Origin: Brenneria bubanii
Lineage (GTDB): Bacteria; Pseudomonadota; Gammaproteobacteria; Enterobacterales; Enterobacteriaceae
Direction of reading: 5' to 3'
Length of the DNA: 64,000 nucleotides
Assembly: GCF_022378355.1 (NCBI RefSeq)
Contig: NZ_JAKMAJ010000005.1
Span: 245,082-309,081 of the forward strand
Within the stretch, counting starts at the first letter, position 1. The number at the start of each line of letters is the position of its first letter. Both the position numbers and the translations under genes were made by a program. Below are positions 8,090-16,961 of the stretch, one piece after another. The notes beneath the pieces were generated by a model, which ran no database searches, had not been told where the DNA came from, and saw only the letters and a program-made list of their open reading frames with translations.

Positions 8090-8935
8090 TTATTCCAGAG
8101 GTTCAAATTTCAGACTGGAAAATGGCTGTACTTTTTCTTCACGAACCATTTTGTACTCGGTATCCGGGCCAATCCAGGTATTCCAGATTTTATCGATAAC
8201 GCCCGCATCATCCATCGCCTTCATACTGCTATTCACCGTATTGAGCAGCGCGGGTTCGTCTTTCTTCATACCGATGCCAATCGGCTCCAGCGCCATCGGC
8301 TCTTTGATCATACCCAGCTCGATACCCTCTTTTTTCGCCTGGGAAATCATCTTGATGCCCGTCATGGTGTTGGTGACGAAACCGACCGCTTTATTTTGCT
8401 CAAGCGCTAAAAAGGCGGACGCGGCATCCTGGAAGGTCACGGCTTTGGCGCCGGCCAGATAGATTGATTGTTCCGAGGTGGTTCCTTTGGTCGCGCTGAT
8501 GCGCTTATCCTTAAAATCAGCACGGGTCTTGCCCTCATTGGGCTTCTTCACCACCAGCACTTCTTTCGCAATATAATAGGGATCGCTGAACTGAATCTGT
8601 TTACCACGTGATTTGGTATAGGCTAAATTGGCAATCAGGACATCGGCGCGACCGGTGATAATAACGGCGATACGCGCTTCAATCGACGTCGGCACCAAAT
8701 TGACGCCGACGCCCATTTGTTTTGCCAACGCATTGCAAAGATCAACGTCCATCCCCACTAACTGACGCGTTTTAGGATCGGGAGATGAAAACGGCGGCAC
8801 ATCGGAATACACCGCACAATTCAACTGACCACGAGATTGAATATCCGCAAGCACATCCGCGTGAGCCGCCGTTGAGAGGGGCATCATTAAGGGCATCGCC
8901 AATACAGCGCCCGCAAGCAATTTCAGTTTCATCAT
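8090..8935 (-). CDS. Periplasmic amino acid-binding protein (family 3 solute-binding)
   Basis: A 281-residue secreted protein. The N-terminus is a typical Sec signal (two Lys residues, a hydrophobic core, then a STAAHADV cleavage region near residue 27). The mature part is a family 3 solute-binding protein of the GltI/HisJ type, with GMDVDLCNALAKQMG and the conserved Arg in SIEARIAVIITGRAD. It would deliver ligand to the two permeases encoded at 1-1406, although they are over 6 kb away. It is first in an operon with pxpB and pxpC. ATG codons at 8935 and 8932 are both possible starts. Ligand unknown; 5-oxoproline or a related acidic compound is a guess from context. Confidence 0.9.
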   Translation of the reverse strand: MMKLKLLAGAVLAMPLMMPLSTAAHADVLADIQSRGQLNCAVYSDVPPFSSPDPKTRQLVGMDVDLCNALAKQMGVGVNLVPTSIEARIAVIITGRADVLIANLAYTKSRGKQIQFSDPYYIAKEVLVVKKPNEGKTRADFKDKRISATKGTTSEQSIYLAGAKAVTFQDAASAFLALEQNKAVGFVTNTMTGIKMISQAKKEGIELGMIKEPMALEPIGIGMKKDEPALLNTVNSSMKAMDDAGVIDKIWNTWIGPDTEYKMVREEKVQPFSSLKFEPLE

Positions 8936-9288
8936 TCGTTCCCCGATATGTTTAATTGAGAATAGAAGTCACCCCGGCTTTTCCCGAATTAAGCGCGACC
9001 ATGCATCATTGGTGGTTAAGCATTTAAAAACAGAGTGATAGCAATCAGAACATCCCTTTACCACCACAGTAATATGACTATAAAAGCAAGGCGTGGCGAT
9101 GTATAAGACGGAAAGCCTGTATGGCGATACACAATTTATATGACAAGGGACAGCGGCTATAAGGAAAAACTATCCAGGTAGAACGAAATTATCTTAACCC
9201 TCTCCGCCGCGCTCACTCTATGGTAAGCAGGGTTCCCTTATATCCGGGAAGCACATTCCGATTTTTAAGCCAGAGAGTGAAGTTAACA
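8936..9288. other. Divergent intergenic region, binding protein/EamA transporter
   Basis: 353 bases between two divergent genes. No credible ORF, although the transporter frame stays open to 9220. It must contain both promoters. No recognised operator or repeat was found. Confidence 0.4.
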
Positions 9289-10209
9289 ATGAATTCTAAA
9301 ATGGGCGTATTACTGAAAATAATGTCAGCCCTGTGTGCAACGTTAATGCTGGCCTGCGTAAAAGGATTAAACGGCGGAATTCCAACCGGTGAAGTCATTT
9401 TTTTTCGTTCCTTCGTCGCACTGATTCCATTGCTGATCTGGCTTAAGTTTCAGGGCAATGTCATTGCGTTAATTAAAACCAAAAATATATTCGGCCACCT
9501 GGTGCGCGGATTTTCCGGTACCGGGGGAATGTACTTTAATTATCTGGCGCTGGTTTACATCTCGCTGGCGGATATGACGGCGATCAGTTACGCCGCCCCG
9601 CTTTTCACCGTGATTATGGCGGCGATATTGTTAAAAGAGAGGGTGCGCTTTTACCGTTGGCTGGCGGTGGTGGTGGGTTTTTCGGGAATTATCGTCATGC
9701 TCTGGGCGCATTTAAACGCCGGCGGATCGGTCTTCTCATCTCATGCCGCCGCGACCGGTTCCGCCATCGGCGTACTGTTCGCGCTGCTGGCCGCGCTCTG
9801 TTCCGCCGCCTCGTCAGTTCAGATCCGCTTCCTGAATGGTATTGAAAAGCCGGGCGCCATTGTTTTCTACTTCTCGCTGATGACGATGTTTATTGGTCTG
9901 GCTACCGTCTTTTTCGGCTGGCTAATGCCCAACGCCGCACAGTTGGCGTTACTGATCGGTTGTGGTTTTTTCGGCGGCATGGCGCAAATTCTGATTACCC
10001 TGAGCCTACGTTACGCAGACGCCTCGCTGCTGGCGCCCTTTGATTACACCACCATGGTATGGGCGATGCTGATCGGCTACCTTTTTCTCGACAGCATTCC
10101 GGAGTCATCGACCATCGCGGGCGCCGCCATTATCGCCTGCGCCGGTATTTTTACCGTCTGGTGCGAGCGGCGTCAGCGAAGAGCGCCGATTCGTCGCTCC
10201 GCGATATAG
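9289..10209 (+). CDS. EamA/DMT-family transporter
   Basis: A 306-residue integral membrane protein of the drug/metabolite transporter superfamily, with about ten hydrophobic segments in two EamA repeats. Typical features are an early FRSFVALIPLLIW segment and the YLALVYISLADMTAISYAAPLFTVIMAA block of repeat one. The ATG at 9289 is preferred because an AGAGAGTGA site precedes it; an in-frame ATG at 9220 would add 23 residues with no membrane character. The family includes exporters of amino acids and nucleobases, so substrate cannot be assigned. It stands alone, divergent from the binding protein gene. Confidence 0.85.
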   Translation: MNSKMGVLLKIMSALCATLMLACVKGLNGGIPTGEVIFFRSFVALIPLLIWLKFQGNVIALIKTKNIFGHLVRGFSGTGGMYFNYLALVYISLADMTAISYAAPLFTVIMAAILLKERVRFYRWLAVVVGFSGIIVMLWAHLNAGGSVFSSHAAATGSAIGVLFALLAALCSAASSVQIRFLNGIEKPGAIVFYFSLMTMFIGLATVFFGWLMPNAAQLALLIGCGFFGGMAQILITLSLRYADASLLAPFDYTTMVWAMLIGYLFLDSIPESSTIAGAAIIACAGIFTVWCERRQRRAPIRRSAI

Positions 10210-10425
10210 CGCACGCAATGACCGCAGACGGCGCGTCGTCCAAACTCGAACGCCGCCCGGAATCATATTGATGGCACGCTGACGGTCATCCGATCCGCAT
10301 TCGAACGTAATTAATCCGAAACCAGCCGACTGATTCCGGATTATTTCTTATTGGCGAGCGCCTTTAGTCATGGCTAAACGCTCGGCATCTACTTTGGGCG
10401 ACGTTGATGGTCACCCGTACAGCGC

Positions 10426-11085
10426 TTAGTTGATTTCTTTGCCGTATTGCAGTGAACGAGGGCCATAAAGCATACCCCGCGGCTGGCCGGCAGCAAGTAA
10501 GCGCCCGCTGGTAATGCCGGCGATATCATGACCTTTATCCGTCATCGTGCTGGCAATTTGGGTAATCGCGGCCTGCACCAGAATACCGATAATGCTGCCG
10601 CCGGAATTTGATTGCTGTTCGGCGCTGGAAGCCGTGGCGCTTCCAATCCACAACAAGGTACCGGTTCTTAAATCAACCAGACGGGCCGTAGCGGTCACGC
10701 GAGTATCGCTATTGATAACCATGTAAGTGGTGCCGTACTCCTTCACGTCCAGGTATAATGCGGCGTCGGCGCCGAAAATCTGATGAAGCTTGGTTATGCT
10801 TACCGCCTGAACATCCTCAGCGGTCGTCAGGCCATTTTGTTTGAACGTTTCATCGACTAGCGCGACAGGCAACACGTAGTAGCCTGACTCGGCAAGAGGA
10901 TAAGTGACCTGGGAAACAACGCTGTAACCGGCTTTAACATCGGGAGAGTGGTTTACTGGCGGTAAAACCAGAATGGATTTTGGCCTGCTTTGCTTAAATG
11001 CCGTGTAGTCATAAGGGACTGGTTTGGCGCATCCGGTCAGCACCAGCGCCCCAAGAAGAGCGCACAATCCAAATAAACGATTCAT
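10426..11085 (-). CDS. Putative outer-membrane lipoprotein, DUF799 (GNA1162-like)
   Basis: A 219-residue predicted lipoprotein with lipobox LTGC (Cys19) followed by Ala, compatible with outer-membrane sorting. The mature part matches the DUF799 family, known from the meningococcal antigen GNA1162: an early SRPKSILVLPPVNHSPDV block and a central LVDLRTGTLLWIGSA block. The fold resembles the TolB N-terminal domain in published GNA1162 work; the function is not established. It overlaps the DUF4810 gene by 4 bases (ATGA) and is last in a three-gene operon behind a CsgG-family lipoprotein. The set probably forms one envelope complex. Confidence 0.85.
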   Translation of the reverse strand: MNRLFGLCALLGALVLTGCAKPVPYDYTAFKQSRPKSILVLPPVNHSPDVKAGYSVVSQVTYPLAESGYYVLPVALVDETFKQNGLTTAEDVQAVSITKLHQIFGADAALYLDVKEYGTTYMVINSDTRVTATARLVDLRTGTLLWIGSATASSAEQQSNSGGSIIGILVQAAITQIASTMTDKGHDIAGITSGRLLAAGQPRGMLYGPRSLQYGKEIN

Positions 11086-11441
11086 TGAATATTTCCTTTA
11101 TTTTTACTCAACAGAAAATCCATAAAAGGTGCGGATTCAGGAAATTGCGCTTTTTCAGCAGCGAACTGCTGGCGAGCTTCTCCATCACGGCCGGTATTGG
11201 CGTACAGCAACCCCAGTTGAGCATGCAGACCTGGCGGAACAGGTTTGTTTTTCGCTTTCGCTTTTTCCATCGACGCCTGAAGAGATGCGATCTGCTCTTC
11301 TGGGCTAACCTTATCCTGTTGATAATATTCGTAAATTGTTGGCTGATACCGTTCCCAATGATAAATGGTTTTGGGTTCAGAGGCACAGCTGGCCAGGATT
11401 GTCGCGGCCACGAGCAGGACAATTTTTTTATGGGATAACAT
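11082..11441 (-). CDS. Small lipoprotein, DUF4810 family
   Basis: A 119-residue predicted lipoprotein: short positive N-terminus, hydrophobic core and lipobox LASC (Cys19). After the Cys comes a conserved IYHWERYQPTIYEYYQ stretch typical of DUF4810, then a Lys-rich helical region and a TPR-like segment (HAQLGLLYANTGRDGEARQQFAAEK). This is the usual middle gene of CsgG-DUF4810-DUF799 operons. It sits 20 bases after the CsgG-family gene and overlaps the next one by 4 bases. A helical repeat suggests a scaffold for the other two lipoproteins; no experimental function is known to me. Confidence 0.83.
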   Translation of the reverse strand: MLSHKKIVLLVAATILASCASEPKTIYHWERYQPTIYEYYQQDKVSPEEQIASLQASMEKAKAKNKPVPPGLHAQLGLLYANTGRDGEARQQFAAEKAQFPESAPFMDFLLSKNKGNIQ

Positions 11442-11461
11442 CTGGGTATTTTCCTATTCCA

Positions 11462-12133
11462 TTAGTTAGTCGGGCGCCAGGCGCCACTTTCGATTCCATT
11501 GACCAGATTATTTACAGCTTCGCGAATTGCCAAATCCAGAACTTTACCATTCAGCGTGGAGTCATAGCTGGCCGTGCCGCCAAAACCAATGATTTCACGA
11601 TTTGACAAGGTATATTCACCCGCGCCCTGCACGGAATAAACGACCTCGGAGGTTTGTACATTAACGACATTCAATGTCGTTTTCGCATAAGCGATCTGTG
11701 TTTTACCACGCCCCAGGATCCCCCACAGCTGGTGATCGCCCACTTCTTTACGACCAAACTCCGTCACGTCCCCGGTAATGACATAACTCGCGCCTTTCAG
11801 CGTTTGCGCTTGCCCTTTGATACCGGCTTCCGCTTTCAGCTCATCCATATTGGTACGATCTAACACGTTAAAACGACCGCTTTGCTGTAAATGACTCACC
11901 AGAATCGTTTTTGACTGGTTTCCCAGACGATCGATGCCATCGGAAAAAATGCCATTCATATAGTTAGAACGGTTTTCAAATTTTCCGATAGAAATCGGGC
12001 TACGGGTGCCGTGGTAGGGGGTGTTATAAGAAGGGACCTTCTGCACTTCAACCGTTCGGGATGATTCCGTTGCACACCCATTCAGCAGGGCTGCCGACAT
12101 TAATACCGAACAAAAAACAACTTTTTTATACAT
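11462..12133 (-). CDS. CsgG-family lipoprotein
   Basis: A 223-residue predicted lipoprotein (lipobox LNGC, Cys20) of the CsgG family, to which the curli secretion pore belongs. Recognisable family parts are KTILVSHLQQSGRFNVLDR, the ASYVITGDVTEFGR strand and the C-terminal LDLAIREAVNNLVNGI helix. It is shorter than E. coli CsgG (about 277 residues), and no curli subunit genes (csgA/B/E/F) are nearby, so curli export is unlikely. The ATG at 12133 is chosen over one at 12154 because AAGGA lies before it at good spacing. It is first in the three-lipoprotein operon. Confidence 0.85.
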   Translation of the reverse strand: MYKKVVFCSVLMSAALLNGCATESSRTVEVQKVPSYNTPYHGTRSPISIGKFENRSNYMNGIFSDGIDRLGNQSKTILVSHLQQSGRFNVLDRTNMDELKAEAGIKGQAQTLKGASYVITGDVTEFGRKEVGDHQLWGILGRGKTQIAYAKTTLNVVNVQTSEVVYSVQGAGEYTLSNREIIGFGGTASYDSTLNGKVLDLAIREAVNNLVNGIESGAWRPTN

Positions 12134-13051
12134 TACCAATTCCTTAGCCAACACACTAACCCTTCAGAGTCATGTTATTAATTACGATAAAATTGCCGTA
12201 AACAACTATTTAAACAGAGATAATTCCCAGTGAGTAAATTGCACTAAACATTATGAGTATCGTCAGGAAAAGTAACCAGTTATTTCACAAAAAAATCATC
12301 CAAAATCACCAAGCCGACCGGCGGTAAAAAACAAAAAAACACATAAATCAATCAATTAAAAAATCAAAAATAGCAAACCAACTTGCTGAATCGATTAAAT
12401 AATTTTATTAACCCCCCGTTCTTTTTACCTGTTCTATATCAAGGTGACCATCAATTAAAATCATTAGGATGATAGATAATAACATGGGGGACTGTTGCGT
12501 TTTCTTCTGCGCGGCGCCAGGCCAACGCCCAAACGACCGGTAGGGGTTACCGGATAAATCCCCCGCGACTCAAGATCAGCGCCATCGTTTTGATGTAAGC
12601 AGTCACTTACATTTAATCAATTTGTATACATTAAACCGCCGTCAACGTCGCCAGGCGAGCAGGACGATGATGGATTACCCTGCCGAGTCAATGCAGCCTC
12701 CCATCGGCCCCACCCTGGATACGGGAATATGTTGTGTTTTTTTCGGAAAAACAGACAATATTATGCATATGTTATTTTTCGATAAAAAACAGTTATTCGG
12801 AAGATAATTATGATTAACAAACAATAATCGCCGATTTATCCATTGATTTTTCTTTAGATCATATTTTTGTCTGATAATATGCAGATATCGCTTTCAAGAT
12901 ACGGCCAGCCGGCTGGCGGAACAGCGCCTCGGCCAATGAGTAATAAAGAGAAGGGAAACCAACTCGGCGGCGACTTGAAACAGCAAGGACACATCCTTAA
13001 GCATGACTCAAACGAGACATTCTGTTTTTCATCATCATCACGGAGTGAACA
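12134..13051. other. Long AT-rich intergenic region between divergent genes
   Basis: 918 bases without a convincing gene between the CsgG-family gene and yieE. The part 12180-12480 is strongly AT-rich with long A-tracts, the kind of DNA H-NS binds. Around 12534-12550 there is a small inverted repeat (CCGGTA/TACCGG). Reading frames at 12622-12807 and 12867-13172 lack family likeness or coding character. Both flanking promoters must lie here. Confidence 0.35.
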
Positions 13052-13795
13052 ATGTCCTGCCATTTTGTCCGGTGGACCAGCACGGAAGCACTTCCCAATC
13101 TGCAAAGATTGCCGGATGAACTCATTTCATCAACGAAAGGTTTTGCGACTAAACGCCGCGAGCGCTATCTGAAAAGCCGGGCGTTGCTGGCGGAGATGAT
13201 GTTCTATTTTTTTGGCTATCCGTTACTCCCTAAACTGCTTGTTTCCCCGGATGGACGTCCCTATTTCGCCGATCCCGACCTGCCCAGTTTCAGTCTGGGC
13301 TATGCCGGAAATACCATCGCGATTCTGTTGAGCGAGGAAGGCAGCGTCGGTATGGATATCGAAATAGTCCACGTGCGTGCAAATAACCAGACGTCAGCGG
13401 TCATGCAGACGCAGACCCTGGCGGAAAAGGCGTGGATAGAAGCACAACGCGATCCGCTGGAAGCCGCAACGCAGCTGTGCACGATTCGTCATTCGGTGAT
13501 GAAAATACCGCGTTCTAATGAATGCCGCGCGGAAAACCTGCGCCTCCATCCCGCGTCCGGACGATTGCGTTCCGATTGCCTTCCGGCCGTTGAGGTCATG
13601 AGTGATATTGATGACTATCTGGCCTGGGCCTGCGCTCATGTCCCGACGCTAAACCGTCTGGTGATGTGGCGCTACTCAGCCGAGGCGGGCATGAAGAAAA
13701 CGGGTGAAATCATACAACAACAGCGCCAGTCCTTACGTTATATGAAGCTAACCAGCCACTCCGCCGAAAAGCCGACGCCGGGCACGCCCTCGTAA
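13052..13795 (+). CDS. yieE: YieE-like phosphopantetheinyl transferase family protein
   Basis: A 247-residue protein recognisable as the YieE family of E. coli, predicted 4'-phosphopantetheinyl transferases that would attach the CoA-derived arm to carrier proteins. Landmarks are KRRERYLKSRALLAEMMF, the glycine-poor FSLGYAGN strand and SVGMDIEIV carrying the metal-binding Asp-x-Glu. The usual C-terminal WxxKEAxxK signature is degenerate (TIRHSVMKIP), as in E. coli YieE, so catalytic activity is uncertain. A GGAG site precedes the ATG. It is convergent with adeP; in E. coli the two are separated by yieF, which is absent here. Confidence 0.83.
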   Translation: MSCHFVRWTSTEALPNLQRLPDELISSTKGFATKRRERYLKSRALLAEMMFYFFGYPLLPKLLVSPDGRPYFADPDLPSFSLGYAGNTIAILLSEEGSVGMDIEIVHVRANNQTSAVMQTQTLAEKAWIEAQRDPLEAATQLCTIRHSVMKIPRSNECRAENLRLHPASGRLRSDCLPAVEVMSDIDDYLAWACAHVPTLNRLVMWRYSAEAGMKKTGEIIQQQRQSLRYMKLTSHSAEKPTPGTPS

Positions 13796-13873
13796 CGGCG
13801 ATCGGCGGTCAAAACAGGACGAACCATCATGCCTGAATGTTGGTAATGGCGTGCAACTGACGACCATACGGAA

Positions 13874-13895
13874 CTCCGGGGCGAACGCCCCGGAG
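13874..13895. terminator. Strong hairpin downstream of adeP
   Basis: A 9-bp perfect GC-rich stem (CTCCGGGGC/GCCCCGGAG) with a GAAC loop, between convergent yieE and adeP and 10 bases past the adeP stop. Neither strand has a U-tract after it, so intrinsic termination is uncertain; it could protect the 3' ends. Confidence 0.45.
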
Positions 13896-13905
13896 CATCA
13901 TGAGA

Positions 13906-15243
13906 TTAATGTGCGTCGATAAAAATAATTTTTAACAGGAACAACAACGCCACAACCACCACGCAAGGGCTTATTTCACGCCAGCGCCCCGTTGCCAGCT
14001 TCATTACGCAATAAGAAATAAAGCCCAGAGCAATACCTTCAGTGATCGAGAAACTGAATGGCATCATCACCGCCGTAATAAAGGCCGGTACCGCTTCGGT
14101 TAAATCATCCCATTTAACCCGCGCCAGGCTGGAGGTCATCAATACGCCCACATAGATCAGCGCGCCCGCCGCCGCATAAGCCGGCACCATACCTGCCAGA
14201 GGCGACAGGAAAATAACCAGCAGGAATAACAGGCCGACGACGACGGCCGTCAGGCCGGTACGTCCGCCGACGGTGACGCCGGAAGAGCTTTCGATATAGG
14301 CGGTCACCGAAGACGTGCCGATAAACGCCCCGGCGACTGAACTGATGCTATCCACGTACAGCGCCTGTTTCATACGCGGGAACTTGCCGCGCTCATCCGC
14401 CAGACCGGCTTTATCCGTGACCCCAATCAAGGTGCCGGAAGAGTCAAACAGGTTAACCAGCATAAAGGAAAAGATTACGCCGGACAGCCCGAGGTTCAGC
14501 GCGCCCGCCAAGTCAACCTGCCCAACAACGGAGGTCACGCTGGGCGGCATGGAGAAAATGCCGCTAAACTTAACGTCACCCAGCGCCAAACCTATCAGGG
14601 TGGTAACCACGATCGAGATCAGCACCGCCGCATGAATATTTCTCGACGCCAGAGCCGCAATAATGAAGAAACCCAGCGCGCCCAACAAGACGCTGTGAGA
14701 GGTCAGGTTCCCCACCGAAACCAGCGTTTCGGGATTGGAGACAATGATGCCGGCGTTCTTTAATCCCATCATGGCGATAAAAAGACCGATGCCGCTGGCG
14801 ATGCCCAACCGCAAACTCAACGGAATATTGGCAATCATCCAGTAACGTATCTGGAAAATGGTCAGTAGCAGGAAGCCAATCGCCCCCCAGAAAATCGCCC
14901 CCATGGCCACCTGCCACGACAGCCCCATCGCCCCGACGACGGCAAAAGCGAAAAAGGCATTCAGCCCCATGGCCGGCGCCAGCGCGACCGGCAGATTAGC
15001 CAGCAGCCCCATAAAAATACTGCCGAACGCGGCAATCAAGCAGGTGGTGACAAACACCGCCTGCGTATCCATGCCTGCGATGCCTAAAATTTGCGGGTTA
15101 ACGAAAACGATGTACACCATGGTCAAAAAAGTGGTGAAACCCGCGATCATCTCGGTGCGCGCGGTGGTGCCGTGCTGTGTCAGTTTAAATACACGCTCCA
15201 GCACTCCCTGCTCACCGGCATGACCAGATTGCGATTTATTCAT
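13906..15243 (-). CDS. adeP: Adenine permease, NCS2 family
   Basis: A 445-residue inner-membrane transporter of the NCS2/AzgA-like family, matching AdeP (YieG) of E. coli, a high-affinity adenine:proton symporter. It has about 12-14 hydrophobic segments, and its N-terminal block FKLTQHGTTARTEMIAGFTT is characteristic. The length equals E. coli AdeP. Substrate-site segments LVNLFDSSGTLIGVTDKAGL and GTSSVTAYIESSSGVTVGGR are intact. It is divergent from yieH, as in E. coli, which supports orthology to adeP rather than adeQ. No purine operator was recognised upstream. Confidence 0.9.
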   Translation of the reverse strand: MNKSQSGHAGEQGVLERVFKLTQHGTTARTEMIAGFTTFLTMVYIVFVNPQILGIAGMDTQAVFVTTCLIAAFGSIFMGLLANLPVALAPAMGLNAFFAFAVVGAMGLSWQVAMGAIFWGAIGFLLLTIFQIRYWMIANIPLSLRLGIASGIGLFIAMMGLKNAGIIVSNPETLVSVGNLTSHSVLLGALGFFIIAALASRNIHAAVLISIVVTTLIGLALGDVKFSGIFSMPPSVTSVVGQVDLAGALNLGLSGVIFSFMLVNLFDSSGTLIGVTDKAGLADERGKFPRMKQALYVDSISSVAGAFIGTSSVTAYIESSSGVTVGGRTGLTAVVVGLLFLLVIFLSPLAGMVPAYAAAGALIYVGVLMTSSLARVKWDDLTEAVPAFITAVMMPFSFSITEGIALGFISYCVMKLATGRWREISPCVVVVALLFLLKIIFIDAH

Positions 15244-15570
15244 TGTCAGAGTTCCAAAAAAGTGATGATTATTTTTGGGTATCCTATAACAAAATGGTAG
15301 GCATTAACGCGGATCCGCCATTTTTTTCTTTCTATAAAAATAACTTATGAAAATAGGCGTTAAGCGGTCGAAAAAACGCGAGCCGATGCTCTTTGATTAA
15401 TTTCCCCCGGCAGAGAGAGGCCGAGTGGCAAATCCGCCGAATTAGCCGCAATGGCCAAAGCCACGCAACGCGGATGCCTGTCCACGCTCATTGTCCCGCT
15501 CGGAAAGTTTGCGGGAAAGATAAAAACAACGTATTAAATAGCCGTACCTTTCTCCCGATAAGGATCTTTC
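15244..15570. other. adeP-yieH divergent intergenic region
   Basis: 327 bases with no credible coding sequence; it holds the two divergent promoters. No PurR-like palindrome or riboswitch-like fold was recognised by eye. Confidence 0.35.
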
Positions 15571-16236
15571 ATGCCCCGTATTGAATGCGTTTTATTTGAC
15601 TGTGACGGCACGCTGGTCGACAGCGAGGTCTTGTGTTGCCAGGCCTATGTTAATGTTTTCGTTCCCTACGGCGTCAAGCTGTCGCTGGAGGAGGTAATAA
15701 AAAACTATAAGGGTATGAAGCTGCATGAAATTATTGCCCGCATTGGCCAGAAGCACGGGCTGACCGTATCGGTGGAAAACCTTGAGCGCCACTACCGGCA
15801 AGAGGTAGCACGCCTGTTTGACGAATCCCTGCTTCCGATCAAAGGCGCGCCTGAGCTGCTTTCGTTAATTAAAGTGCTGATAGCCGTGGTATCCAACGGG
15901 CCGGTCAGTAAAATGCAGCAGTCGCTAGGGCTAACGAAGATGCTCGAATACTTTGGCGACCGCCTTTACAGCGGTTACGATCTGCAAAAGTGGAAGCCCG
16001 ATCCCGCCCTCATCATTTTTGCCGCCGAGCAAATGCAGGTGCCGGTTCAACACTGTATTCTGGTGGAAGATTCGACGCCCGGCGTTCAGGCCGGAATTGC
16101 CGCCGGCATTCCGGTATTCTACTATTGCGCCGACCCGCACAATACGCCGATCCACCATCCGCTGGTCACCATGTTCAGCGATATGAGCGACCTGCCGCGG
16201 ATATGGCGTGAAAAAGGTTGGAATATTACCGGATAG
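15571..16236 (+). CDS. yieH: 6-phosphogluconate phosphatase, HAD family
   Basis: A 221-residue cytosolic HAD-superfamily phosphatase. Motif I is FDCDGTLVDSE at residues 8-18 with the nucleophilic Asp, motif II is VVSNGPV, motif III includes the Lys of LQKWKPDP, and motif IV is VEDSTPG. Length and sequence fit E. coli YieH, which hydrolyses 6-phosphogluconate. AAGGA precedes the ATG at proper spacing. It keeps the E. coli position divergent from adeP; the gene after it differs from E. coli. Confidence 0.9.
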   Translation: MPRIECVLFDCDGTLVDSEVLCCQAYVNVFVPYGVKLSLEEVIKNYKGMKLHEIIARIGQKHGLTVSVENLERHYRQEVARLFDESLLPIKGAPELLSLIKVLIAVVSNGPVSKMQQSLGLTKMLEYFGDRLYSGYDLQKWKPDPALIIFAAEQMQVPVQHCILVEDSTPGVQAGIAAGIPVFYYCADPHNTPIHHPLVTMFSDMSDLPRIWREKGWNITG

Positions 16237-16254
16237 CCCTGGTATTGCATCTCC

Positions 16255-16959
16255 CTAGCCACGCGCTAGCGGTTCTCCCCGCCGGCGGCGGAAACGCTGA
16301 TTGACGCGATTAGCCAATAGCTCCAGCGACAGGCAAAAAACAAAATAGACCAGCGCGACAAACAGAAAGACCTCCATCGGATAAACCATGCTGCGGTTGT
16401 TCACCTGCGTGGCTAAAAACGTCAATTCGCCAACGCCGACGATGTACGCCAGCGAGGTATCTTTGATCAGCGAAATCCACTGATTGATGAAGGACGGCAC
16501 CATCATCCTCAGCGCCTGCGGTAAAACAATGTGCCACAGCACCTGCCAACGACCGAACCCGAGAGATAACCCGGCCTGCCACTGACCGCGGCCAATCGCC
16601 GCAATGCCCGCTTTTACGCCATGCGCCAAATACGCCGACGCAATCAATGCCAGCGCGCAAACCACCGTGGTGATTTCAGGAATCTCGACGCCGAAAAGGA
16701 TCGGCAGCAGAAAGTAGGTCCAGAAGATCAGCATAATGACCGGGATCGCCCGAAAAAAGCCCAGGAGGGTCGCCAGGGCGGCCGCACACCATCCACGGGA
16801 CATCGCCAGTCCAACGCCCATAATGATGCCCAACGCGGCGGAAGCGATACCCGCCAGCAGGCTGATAGTCAACGTCAGCGCCGCGCCCCCCAATGGGCCA
16901 TCGGGAAAAGTACCCCACATAAGGTAGCCGACGTTATCGTAAATAATGGTGAAATCCAT
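16255..16959 (-). CDS. Polar amino acid ABC transporter permease
   Basis: A 234-residue inner-membrane permease of the HisM/GltK type with about five hydrophobic segments and an EAA loop (GLSLGFGRWQVLWHIVLPQALR). It lies 2 bases after the stop of the other permease gene, so the two form a heterodimeric channel. It is last in an operon starting with the binding protein at 18652. No ATPase gene follows; the next gene leftward is yieH on the other strand. The transporter must borrow an ATPase, possibly one serving the locus at the left edge of the window. Confidence 0.88.
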   Translation of the reverse strand: MDFTIIYDNVGYLMWGTFPDGPLGGAALTLTISLLAGIASAALGIIMGVGLAMSRGWCAAALATLLGFFRAIPVIMLIFWTYFLLPILFGVEIPEITTVVCALALIASAYLAHGVKAGIAAIGRGQWQAGLSLGFGRWQVLWHIVLPQALRMMVPSFINQWISLIKDTSLAYIVGVGELTFLATQVNNRSMVYPMEVFLFVALVYFVFCLSLELLANRVNQRFRRRRGEPLARG

Positions 16960-16961
16960 AT

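Noticed and set aside
11462-12133. Curli secretion operon
   Set aside because: Only a short CsgG-family lipoprotein is present; no csgA, csgB, csgD, csgE or csgF genes are nearby.
12622-12807. 61-codon plus-strand ORF in the long gap before yieE
   Set aside because: No ribosome binding site of note, no family likeness, and composition that changes abruptly inside it; treated as chance.
13874-13895. Confident intrinsic terminator after adeP
   Set aside because: The stem is strong but neither strand carries a T-run; kept only as a low-confidence hairpin.
15244-15570. Purine riboswitch in front of adeP
   Set aside because: No three-way junction or conserved purine-aptamer core was visible, and enterobacteria generally do not use this riboswitch.
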